Positions 14,942 to 22,441 of a stretch of 64,000 nt of DNA are shown one piece after another. The DNA is taken from assembly GCA_036504335.1 (NCBI GenBank), contig DASXVJ010000026.1, forward strand, positions 36,757 through 100,756, in the 5' to 3' direction. The notes beneath the pieces were generated by a model. That model did not search any database. It worked only from the letters and a program-made list of their open reading frames with translations, and had not been told where the DNA came from. A program made the translations under genes and the position numbers. The stretch comes from Fen-183 sp036504335. GTDB taxonomy: Bacteria > Acidobacteriota > Thermoanaerobaculia > UBA5066. Within the stretch, counting starts at the first letter, position 1; each line of letters opens with the position of its first letter.

Positions 14942-15952
14942 TTGACGATCGCCGTCGACGCGATGGGGGGCGACCACGCCCCCCGCGTCAACGTGGAGGG
15001 GGCGGTCGCAGCCGCGATCGACTTCGGCCTCGACACGCTCCTCGTGGGGCGGCGAAAAGAGGTCGAGTCCGAGCTCCTCCGCACGGGTTACACGGGCGGC
15101 CGGATAGGCGTCGTGGACGCGGACGAGGTCGTCCTCTTCGACGAGCCCTCCATCACCCCGATCCGCAAGAAGCGGCGCGCGTCCATCCGCATCGCCGCCG
15201 AGTGCGTCCGCGACGGGCGCGCGCGCGGGATGTTCACGGCGGGCCACACGGGGGCCGCGATGGTCGTCGCGAAGATGATCATGGGCGTCGTCGAGGGAAT
15301 CGACCGCCCGGCGCTCGCCGCCGTGCTCCCGGGCCTCAAGAAGAAGCAGGTGCTCCTCGACGTCGGCGCGAACGTCAACTGCCGCCCCGAGCACTACCGC
15401 GAGTTCGCGCTCATGGGCCACTTCTACGCGCAGGAGGTCCTCGCCGTCGCGAAGCCGAAGATCGGCCTCATGTCCGTCGGCGAGGAAGAGGGCAAGGGGA
15501 CGGACGCCACGCGCGAGGTCTTCGGCCTCCTGAAGGAGTCGGGCCTGAACTTCATCGGGAACGTCGAGGGCCGCGACGTCTACTCCGGCGACGTCGACGT
15601 CATCGTCACGGACGGCTTCACGGGCAACGTGATCCTCAAGGTTTCCGAGAGCCTCGCGCACCTCGTCGAGGAGGCGCTCAAGCAGGAGATCACCCGCAGC
15701 CTCCAGGCGTCGATGGGCTTCCTTCTCTCGAAGGACGCCTTCCGGTCCTTCAAGAAGCGCCTCGACTACAGCGAGTACGGCGGCGCGCCGCTCCTCGGCG
15801 TGAACGGCGCGTGCTTCATCGGGCACGGACGCTCGAACGTCAAGGCCGTCCGCAACGCGATCAAGGCCGCGCACGATTTCGTCCAGCGGCGGATCCCCGA
15901 CAAGATCCGCGCGAAGGCGATCACGTTCGCGCCGCCCGCCCTCACCCGTTAA
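14942..15952 (+). CDS. plsX: Phosphate acyltransferase PlsX
   Basis: PlsX makes acyl-phosphate from acyl-ACP for phospholipid synthesis. The 336-residue product starts with a TTG and the family-defining TIAVDAMGGDHAPRVNVEG. It includes ASIRIAAECVRDGRARGMF, GHTGAAMVVAKMI, LDVGANVNCRPEHYREFALM, SVGEEEGKGTDATREVF, GNVEGRDVYSGDVDVIVTDG and GAPLLGVNGACFIGHGRSN. It lies between rpmF and fabH in a fatty-acid cluster with gaps of 1 and 31 bases, so it is probably co-transcribed. Confidence 0.96.
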   Translation: MTIAVDAMGGDHAPRVNVEGAVAAAIDFGLDTLLVGRRKEVESELLRTGYTGGRIGVVDADEVVLFDEPSITPIRKKRRASIRIAAECVRDGRARGMFTAGHTGAAMVVAKMIMGVVEGIDRPALAAVLPGLKKKQVLLDVGANVNCRPEHYREFALMGHFYAQEVLAVAKPKIGLMSVGEEEGKGTDATREVFGLLKESGLNFIGNVEGRDVYSGDVDVIVTDGFTGNVILKVSESLAHLVEEALKQEITRSLQASMGFLLSKDAFRSFKKRLDYSEYGGAPLLGVNGACFIGHGRSNVKAVRNAIKAAHDFVQRRIPDKIRAKAITFAPPALTR

Positions 15953-15983
15953 GATCCCGCCTTTCCGTCTGGGAGGAGGACCG

Positions 15984-16967
15984 ATGCTCCACGCCACCAT
16001 CGCCGGCACCGGCCGGGCCGTTCCCGACCGGATCCTGACGAACGCGGACCTCGAGAAGATGGTCGAGACCTCGGACGACTGGATCACGTCGCGCACCGGC
16101 ATCCGCGAGCGCCGGATGGCGGGGCCCGGCGACATCCTTTCGGACTTCTGCGTGAAGGCGGCGACGCCGGCGCTGGAGGCCGCGGGCCTCGTCCCGATGG
16201 ATCTCGACACGATCATCCTCGCGACCTGCACGCCCGACCACCCGATTCCGGGCGCGGCGCCCGTCGTGCAGCACAAGCTCGGCGCGAAGAGGGCCGCCGC
16301 GTTCGACCTGAACGCCGCCTGCTCCGGCTGGCTTTACGGCCTCCACGTCGCCGACGGCCTCGTGCAGTCCGGGAAGGCGAAGAACATCCTCCTCATCGGC
16401 GCCGAGTTCCTGACGCGCTTCACCGACTACACGGACCGCGGCACGTGCGTCCTCTTCGGCGACGGGGCCGGCGCGACGGTGCTCAAGGCGACCTCCTCGG
16501 ACCACGGCGTTCTCTCGACCGCGATCCGCACGGACGGCGAGGGCTCGTGCTTCATCTCGATGCCCGGCGGCGGCTCGACGCATCCGCCCAACCGGCCTGA
16601 GACGCTCGAGGCGCGCCTCACGTTCATCCAGATGAAGGGCGGGGACACGTTCAAGGCCGCGATCCGCTCGATGGTCGAGGTCTGCAAGGAAGTCCTCGCC
16701 GAGAGCGGGTTCACGGAGAACGACGTCGCATGGCTGCTCCCGCACCAGGCGAACGAGCGCATTCTCACGGCGACGGCCGACCGCCTCAAGATCCCCGCCG
16801 AACGCTGCATGAACAACATCGCGCGCTACGGCAACACGAGCGCGGCATCGATCCCGATCGCACTCGACGAATACGCGCGCGCCGGGAAGATCAAGCGGGG
16901 AGACCTCATCCTCATCACGGCCTTCGGCGGCGGACTGACGTGGGGCGCGGCGCTCGTCCGGTGGTGA
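15984..16967 (+). CDS. fabH: 3-oxoacyl-ACP synthase III
   Basis: FabH condenses acetyl-CoA (or a branched acyl-CoA) with malonyl-ACP to begin fatty acid synthesis. The 327-residue product has Cys113 in AFDLNAACSGWLYGLH, a His near 254 in WLLPHQANERI and an Asn near 284 in NNIARYGNTSAAS, the Cys-His-Asn triad. WITSRTGIRERRMA near residue 33 and FGGGLTWGAALVRW at the C-terminus are typical. A strong GGGAGGAGG ribosome binding site precedes the ATG. Confidence 0.97.
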   Translation: MLHATIAGTGRAVPDRILTNADLEKMVETSDDWITSRTGIRERRMAGPGDILSDFCVKAATPALEAAGLVPMDLDTIILATCTPDHPIPGAAPVVQHKLGAKRAAAFDLNAACSGWLYGLHVADGLVQSGKAKNILLIGAEFLTRFTDYTDRGTCVLFGDGAGATVLKATSSDHGVLSTAIRTDGEGSCFISMPGGGSTHPPNRPETLEARLTFIQMKGGDTFKAAIRSMVEVCKEVLAESGFTENDVAWLLPHQANERILTATADRLKIPAERCMNNIARYGNTSAASIPIALDEYARAGKIKRGDLILITAFGGGLTWGAALVRW

Positions 16968-16971
16968 CCCC

Positions 16972-17904
16972 GTGAGCGGAGTCGCGTTCCTCTTTCCCGG
17001 CCAGGGCTCGCAGTTCGCCGGCATGGGGAAGGACCTCGTCGAGCGGTTCCCGGAGGCGCGCGAGGTCTACGCCCGCGCGGATGCGGCGCTCGCGCCGCTC
17101 GGCCTCGTCGTCTCGAAGGTTTCGTTCGAGGGGACCGACGAGGAGCTCAAGCAGACGGCCGTCACGCAGCCTGCGATCGTCACGCACGCCGTCGCCGTGC
17201 TCGCGGTCCTGAAGGCGAAGGGCGTCGTCCCCACGGTGGCGGCGGGCCACTCGCTGGGCGAGTACGCGGCGCTCGTCGCCGCGGGCGCGCTCGCGCTCGA
17301 GGACGCCGTCGTCCTCGTGCGGCGCCGCGGAATGTTCATGCAGGAGGCCGTCCCGGCCGGCCGCGGCGCGATGTCGGCCGTCATCGGCCTCGATCCCGAG
17401 CTCGTCGTGGAGGCCTGCGCCGAGGCGGCCGCGGCCTCGGGAGAGGTCGTGTCGGCCGCGAACTTCAACTCGCCCGAGCAGACCGTCATCGCGGGCTCCG
17501 CCGCGGGCGTCGCGAAAGCGGGGGAGATCCTCAAGGCGAAGGGCGCCAAGCGCGTCCTCCCGCTGCCAGTCTCCGCCCCGTTCCACTGCGCGCTCATGCA
17601 GCCCGCCGAGCGGGCGCTCTCCCCGTTCCTCGACGCGGCGGCCTTCGCGCCGCTCGCGATCCCCGTCGTGAACAACGCCGACGCGGACGTCGAGACCGAT
17701 GCGGATGCCGCACGGGAAGCCCTTCGCCGGCAGGTCTGCTCGCCCGTGCGCTGGGTCGAGTCCGTCCAGCGTCTCTCCGGGATGGCCGCCTCCGCGATCG
17801 AGGTCGGGCCGGGGACGGTCCTCTCGGGCCTCGCAAAGCGCATCGCGAAGGACTGGGCCGTGAAGACGACGTCCACGGCCGCGGCGCTCGACGCCCTCGC
17901 CTGA
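16972..17904 (+). CDS. fabD: Malonyl-CoA:ACP transacylase
   Basis: FabD loads malonate onto acyl carrier protein. The 310-residue product has VAFLFPGQGSQFAGMGKDL at the N-terminus, the nucleophile Ser94 in GHSLGEYAALVAAG, a conserved Arg near residue 120 in VLVRRRGMFMQEA and the His of VSAPFHCALMQPA near 204. CSPVRWVESVQRLSG and the C-terminal IEVGPGTVLSGLAKRI follow. The GTG start lies four bases after fabH. Confidence 0.96.
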   Translation: MSGVAFLFPGQGSQFAGMGKDLVERFPEAREVYARADAALAPLGLVVSKVSFEGTDEELKQTAVTQPAIVTHAVAVLAVLKAKGVVPTVAAGHSLGEYAALVAAGALALEDAVVLVRRRGMFMQEAVPAGRGAMSAVIGLDPELVVEACAEAAAASGEVVSAANFNSPEQTVIAGSAAGVAKAGEILKAKGAKRVLPLPVSAPFHCALMQPAERALSPFLDAAAFAPLAIPVVNNADADVETDADAAREALRRQVCSPVRWVESVQRLSGMAASAIEVGPGTVLSGLAKRIAKDWAVKTTSTAAALDALA

Positions 17905-17940
17905 CGGATCTGATAGAAGGCTGACTCGAAAGGAACACCG

Positions 17941-18699
17941 ATGGCCGTCTCGTTCTCGCTTTCCGGCAAGGTCGCGCTCGTCACCGGGGGCTCCCAGGGC
18001 ATCGGGGAGTCCATCGCGAAGGCGCTCGCCGCCGCCGGGGCGCACGTCGTCGTGGCCGCCCGCAGCGAGGACAAGGCCGCCGCGGTCGCCCAGGCGATCG
18101 CCGCCGCGGGCGGCTCGGCCGAGGCGCTCCGGCTGGACGTCGCCGACCCCGCCTCCGTGACGGCCGGTTTCAAGGCCGTCGTCGACAAGCACGGGAAGCT
18201 CGACGTCCTCGTCAACAACGCGGGGATCACGGACGACGGACTCATCCTGCGCATGTCGAAGGAGTCGTGGGACCGGGTCATCGCGACCGACCTGACCGGC
18301 GTCTTCCTGTGCGCGCAGGAGGCCGCGAAGACCATGCTCAAGAAGCGGGTCGCGGGCCGCATCGTGAACATCACGTCCGTCGTGGGCCTGATGGGGAATC
18401 CCGGCCAGACGAATTACGCGGCCGCCAAGGCCGGCGTCGCGGGCTTCACGAAGGCCCTCGCGCGCGAGATCGGTTCGCGCGGGATCACGGTGAACGCCGT
18501 GGCCCCGGGCTTCATCGAGACGTCCATGACGGACGCCCTGAACGAGGAGCAGAAGAAGGCCCTCGTGGGTGAGATCGTCCTCGGGCGCCTCGGGACCGGG
18601 GACGACGTGGCCGGCGCGGTGCTCTTCCTGGCGTCCGACGCGGCCGCCTACGTGACCGGGACCATCCTCAATGTGAGCGGCGGTCTGCATATCGGGTAA
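17941..18699 (+). CDS. fabG: 3-oxoacyl-ACP reductase
   Basis: FabG reduces 3-oxoacyl-ACP with NADPH. This 252-residue short-chain dehydrogenase has the cofactor-binding TGGSQGIGESIAKAL near 15, LVNNAGITDDGLILRM near 90 and the catalytic Ser146, Tyr159 and Lys163 (ITSVVGLMGNPGQTNYAAAK). The C-terminus TGTILNVSGGLHIG is typical of FabG. AAAGGAAC precedes the ATG. Confidence 0.96.
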   Translation: MAVSFSLSGKVALVTGGSQGIGESIAKALAAAGAHVVVAARSEDKAAAVAQAIAAAGGSAEALRLDVADPASVTAGFKAVVDKHGKLDVLVNNAGITDDGLILRMSKESWDRVIATDLTGVFLCAQEAAKTMLKKRVAGRIVNITSVVGLMGNPGQTNYAAAKAGVAGFTKALAREIGSRGITVNAVAPGFIETSMTDALNEEQKKALVGEIVLGRLGTGDDVAGAVLFLASDAAAYVTGTILNVSGGLHIG

Positions 18700-18720
18700 G
18701 CTCCCGGCGACGCGCCTGGG

Positions 18721-18749
18721 TTGAAATGAGTCGTGGGTGCGGTCAGAAT
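18721..18749 (+). promoter_or_regulatory. Possible sigma-70 promoter for acpP-fabF
   Basis: TTGAAA at 18721-18726 and CAGAAT at 18744-18749 are separated by exactly 17 bases, 41 bases before the acpP start. The 90-bp fabG-acpP gap is the longest inside the cluster, which fits separate transcription of the highly expressed carrier protein. Confidence 0.45.
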
Positions 18750-18789
18750 GCTCCCCTCGCGACAGAACAATGCATTTTCGGAGGATTCG

Positions 18790-19035
18790 ATGTCGACTTC
18801 GGTGGAAGAAAAGGTCAAGGGCATCATCGTCGAGCAGCTCGGCGTGCAGGCCGAGGAAGTGAAGGCCGACGCGTCGTTCGTGGACGATCTCGGCGCGGAT
18901 TCGCTCGACACGGTCGAACTCGTCATGGCCTTCGAGGAAGCGTTCGGCATCGAGATCCCCGACGAGGACGCCGAGAAGATCCAGAAGGTCAAGGACGCGG
19001 TCTCCTACATCGAGTCCCACGCCAAGCCGGCCTGA
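18790..19035 (+). CDS. acpP: Acyl carrier protein
   Basis: This is an 81-residue acidic four-helix carrier. The 4'-phosphopantetheine site is Ser38 in DDLGADSLDTVELVMAFEE. GIEIPDEDAEKIQKVKDAV follows as in all bacterial ACPs. The ATG at 18790 is chosen because it matches the normal length and has CGGAGGA seven bases upstream. It lies between fabG and fabF, the usual order. Confidence 0.98.
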   Translation: MSTSVEEKVKGIIVEQLGVQAEEVKADASFVDDLGADSLDTVELVMAFEEAFGIEIPDEDAEKIQKVKDAVSYIESHAKPA

Positions 19036-19057
19036 GGCGGCGCGGACTCAACCTTTC

Positions 19058-20329
19058 GTGCCGGAAACGATCGCTCCTCTCCTCGACGCCCGCGGGCGGC
19101 GCCGCGTCGCCGTCACGGGCGTCGGCCTCGTGTCGCCCATCGGCCTCACGCGGGACGAGAACTGGGCGAGCCTGAAGGCGGGCGTCTCGGGCATCGGCCC
19201 GCTGACGCGGTTCGACGCCACGGACTACGCCTGCCGGATCGCGGGTGAGGTGCGCGGCTTCGACCCCGGCGCGTTCCTCGACAAGAAGGAAATCAAGAAG
19301 TTCGACACGTTCATCCACTACGCGGTGGCGGCGTCGAAGGACGCGATGACGGACTCCGGCCTCGTCGTGAACGAGGAGAACGCCGAGCGCGTCGGCGTGT
19401 GCATCGGATCGGGCATCGGCGGGCTGCCGCTCATCGAGGAGACGCACAAGACGCTCCTCGAGAAGGGGCCGCGCCGCATCAGCCCGTTCTTCATTCCGGG
19501 GCTGATCGTCAACATGGGTGCGGGGCTCGTCTCGATCCTCAACGGCGCCAAGGGCCCGAACACGGCCACGGCGACGGCCTGCGCGACGTCGGCCCATGCG
19601 ATCGGCGACGCCGTGAACATCATCCGCCGCGGCGACGCGGACGCGATGATCGCCGGGGGCGCCGAGTCCGTCGTGACGCCGCTCGCGATCGGCGGCTTCG
19701 CCGCGATGCGCGCGCTCTCGACGCGCAACGACGACCCGAAGAGCGCCTCGCGCCCCTGGGACAGGGACCGCGACGGCTTCGTTCTCGGCGAGGGCTCGGG
19801 CGTCCTGATCCTCGAGGACTTCGCGCACGCGAAGGCGCGCGGCGCGGCGATCTACGCCGAGGTCGCCGGTTACGGGATGTCCGGCGACGCGTTCCACATC
19901 AGCGCCCCGTCCGAGGACGGCGACGGCCCCTCGCGCGTCATGCTCAACACGCTCAAGGACGCCGGCGCGAATCCCGACGAGATCCAGTACATCAACGCCC
20001 ACGGCACGTCGACGCCGCACGGCGACAAGATCGAGACGACGGCGATCAAGAAGGTCTTCGGAGACCACGCGAAAAAGCTCGCGGTCTCGTCCACCAAGTC
20101 CATGACGGGGCACCTTCTCGGCGCCGCCGGCGGGTACGAGGCCGGCGTCCTCGCGCTCGCGATGCGTCACGGCGTCATCCCGCCCACGATCAACTACACG
20201 ACGCCCGATCCCGAGTGCGACCTCGACTACACGCCGAACACGGCGCGCGACGTGCGCCTCCGCGTGGCGCTCTCGAATTCGTTCGGGTTCGGCGGCACGA
20301 ACGCGTGCCTCCTGATGCGCTCCGTCTGA
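19058..20329 (+). CDS. fabF: 3-oxoacyl-ACP synthase II
   Basis: FabF elongates acyl-ACP by condensation with malonyl-ACP. The 423-residue product has RRVAVTGVGLVSPIG near the N-terminus and catalytic Cys175 in TATACATSAHAIGDA. The two histidines are in INAHGTSTPHGDKIETTAIK and SSTKSMTGHLLGAAGG, and NSFGFGGTNACLL closes the C-terminus. The start is GTG, 22 bases after acpP. It completes the fatty-acid elongation set, which lacks a dehydratase and enoyl reductase within this window. Confidence 0.97.
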   Translation: MPETIAPLLDARGRRRVAVTGVGLVSPIGLTRDENWASLKAGVSGIGPLTRFDATDYACRIAGEVRGFDPGAFLDKKEIKKFDTFIHYAVAASKDAMTDSGLVVNEENAERVGVCIGSGIGGLPLIEETHKTLLEKGPRRISPFFIPGLIVNMGAGLVSILNGAKGPNTATATACATSAHAIGDAVNIIRRGDADAMIAGGAESVVTPLAIGGFAAMRALSTRNDDPKSASRPWDRDRDGFVLGEGSGVLILEDFAHAKARGAAIYAEVAGYGMSGDAFHISAPSEDGDGPSRVMLNTLKDAGANPDEIQYINAHGTSTPHGDKIETTAIKKVFGDHAKKLAVSSTKSMTGHLLGAAGGYEAGVLALAMRHGVIPPTINYTTPDPECDLDYTPNTARDVRLRVALSNSFGFGGTNACLLMRSV

Positions 20330-20360
20330 CGGGCGCTCTCGCGGGGGCCGACCGGCCTGC

Positions 20361-20366
20361 TACCAT
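20361..20366 (+). promoter_or_regulatory. -10-like hexamer before the first M28 peptidase
   Basis: TACCAT ends five bases before the GTG at 20372. It is a weak match (4 of 6) and is listed because the same tight spacing recurs at several genes in this window. Confidence 0.25.
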
Positions 20367-20371
20367 AAACC

Positions 20372-22441
20372 GTGTTTCCATTGTTGCGCTCGCGCCGTGC
20401 GGCCGCGCTTGCGGCCCTGGTGGCGGTTTCCGCGGCTGCGGGCGGCTTTCTCTGGTGGCGCGCGAACCGGACGTTCCTCGACCGCTGGGGTGAGGACGCC
20501 TCCCGCCTCGTGTCCGCCTCTCGCATCGGGACCCAGATCGAGGTGCTCTCCGCGAAGCCGCACCGCGCGGGCTCGCCGGCGAACGGCGAGGTGGGCTCCG
20601 AGGTCGAGCGCCGCCTCGCGTCGGCCGGGCTCAAGCCGTGGAGCGACGTTCACGACGCCGACCTGTGGGAGCCCGTCACGCTGCGCCTCGCGCTCGCGGG
20701 CCCCGGAGGGCGCGAGATCGACCTCCACGAGCGGGAGGTGCCGGGCGATCCCGCGACGCGCGCCGCGAAGGACGAGCTGCCGTTCCTGGCCTACGCGCCC
20801 GACGCGGACCTCGAAGCGCCGCTCGTTTACGCGAACTTCGGCGCGGCCGGGGACTACGAGGCGCTCCGCAAGGCGGGCGTCGACCCGCGCGGCAAGGTCG
20901 CGATCGTCCACGTTCAGGGCGTCTGCCGCGGCGAGAAGGTCGCGGCCGCCGAGCGGGCCGGCGTCGCCGCGCTCCTCGTGTACCTCGAGCCGAAGGACCA
21001 GGGGATCCTGAAGCCGGCGTACCCGGAGGGCGCGGGGCCGCACCCGGCCGCGGCGTCGCGCGGCTCGCTCCTGAAGTACTTCCGGCGCCCCGGCGACCCG
21101 CGGCGGGCGAAGGAGCAGGGCGTCGACGTGCTGCCGAAGATCCCGGCGCTCGCGATCTCCGCCGAGGCGGCCGAGGCGCTCTTCAGGGAGATGACGGGTC
21201 CCGAGCCGCCGAAGGACTGGAAGGGGACGCTCGCCGCGCCGTACGCGCTCGGGCCCGGCAAGGCGCGCGTCAGGATCACGGTGCGCGGCCGGACGATCCG
21301 CGCAAGGCTGCGCAACGTCCTTGCGTCCATTCCGGGCGCCGACCCGAAAGCGCCGCCGGTTCTCGTGATGGGCCACTACGACGCGTGGGTGAACGGCGCG
21401 GTCGATCCCGGCTCCGGCGCGGCCGTCGTCCTCGAGACGGCCGAAGTGCTCGCGCGCCTGGCGGAGAAGGGCTGGCAGCCCGCGCGCGGCGTCCTCTTCG
21501 CGCTCTGGGACGGCGAGGAGCCGGGGATGTTCGGCTCGACGGCCTGGGTCGAGGCGCACCTCGGTTCGTCGGGGCTGCCCGTGGCCGCCGCGATCAACGT
21601 CGACTCGGCGGCGCGCGCGAACGACCTCTTCGCGAGTCTCACGCCCGGGCTGAGGGGCGTCTTCGACGAGGTTCTGCCGCGGGTCGCCGACCCCCTCTCG
21701 CCCGGCAAGACGCTCGCCGACTCGGCGGGGCAGCCCGCGCTCCCCGGCTTCTCGAGCGACGTGGCGCCGTTCCTCGGCTTCACGGCCGTCCCGGCCGCCG
21801 AGCTCGGGTTCGGCCGCTGGTACGGCGCGTACCACACGCTCTACGACACGCCGGCGTACGCCTCGAAGATCGCGGACCCGGGCTCCGTCCGCGCCGCGGC
21901 CCTCGCGAAGGCCGTCGCGCTCTTCGCCGGCTCGCTCGCGACGCCGCGCGTCTTCCCGTTCCGGTTCGGCGAGGTGTCGGTGTTCACGCAGCGCGAGCTG
22001 CGCGAGATCCAGGCCCGCTACCCCGGCGCGATGGGCTGGCTGCCCGCAGCTCTCAACCCTCTCGACACGCACCTCTCCGCTTTCGAGTCGGCCGCGGCCG
22101 CGTGGGACGTGTTCGCGCGGTCCCGCTCCGGCCGCGCGCGGGATCGCGCGCGGGCCGACGGCCTCGCGGGCCTGGCGATCGCGTCGCTCGGGGCGCGCGG
22201 CGTCTTCGGCCGCGGCTGCGTCCTCTGGGGGCCGTCCGAGGCGACGGGCTGCGCCGCGACGGCGCTGCCGGGCCTCGACGACGCCGTCCGGCGGGGCGAT
22301 CGCGCCGGAGTGGCGCGCGAGATCGGCCGGCTCGGCGCCGCCTTTTCCCGCGCGCGGGACTATCTCGTCGCGGGCGACTGGCTGGGGCGCGGCAACACGT
22401 CGTCGCGCACGTCGCGCCCGGACGGCCCGGGCCGCTCTTGA
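20372..22441 (+). CDS. M28-family metallopeptidase, glutamate carboxypeptidase II-like
   Basis: This is a 689-residue exported or membrane-anchored peptidase. An N-terminal hydrophobic segment (AAALAALVAVSAAAGGFLWW) is followed by a PA-like insert (GKVAIVHVQGVCRGEKVAAA) and the zinc peptidase core: VMGHYDAWVNGAVDPGSGAA, ALWDGEEPGMFGSTAWVEAH, INVDSAARANDLF and the His-containing GAYHTLYDTPAY. A C-terminal helical region fits the transferrin-receptor-like dimerisation domain. The order matches GCPII/M28B enzymes, which trim peptides. It is followed by a paralogue whose start overlaps its stop, so the pair arose by tandem duplication and is co-translated. The GTG start lies close to a -10-like hexamer. 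Confidence 0.85.
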   Translation: MFPLLRSRRAAALAALVAVSAAAGGFLWWRANRTFLDRWGEDASRLVSASRIGTQIEVLSAKPHRAGSPANGEVGSEVERRLASAGLKPWSDVHDADLWEPVTLRLALAGPGGREIDLHEREVPGDPATRAAKDELPFLAYAPDADLEAPLVYANFGAAGDYEALRKAGVDPRGKVAIVHVQGVCRGEKVAAAERAGVAALLVYLEPKDQGILKPAYPEGAGPHPAAASRGSLLKYFRRPGDPRRAKEQGVDVLPKIPALAISAEAAEALFREMTGPEPPKDWKGTLAAPYALGPGKARVRITVRGRTIRARLRNVLASIPGADPKAPPVLVMGHYDAWVNGAVDPGSGAAVVLETAEVLARLAEKGWQPARGVLFALWDGEEPGMFGSTAWVEAHLGSSGLPVAAAINVDSAARANDLFASLTPGLRGVFDEVLPRVADPLSPGKTLADSAGQPALPGFSSDVAPFLGFTAVPAAELGFGRWYGAYHTLYDTPAYASKIADPGSVRAAALAKAVALFAGSLATPRVFPFRFGEVSVFTQRELREIQARYPGAMGWLPAALNPLDTHLSAFESAAAAWDVFARSRSGRARDRARADGLAGLAIASLGARGVFGRGCVLWGPSEATGCAATALPGLDDAVRRGDRAGVAREIGRLGAAFSRARDYLVAGDWLGRGNTSSRTSRPDGPGRS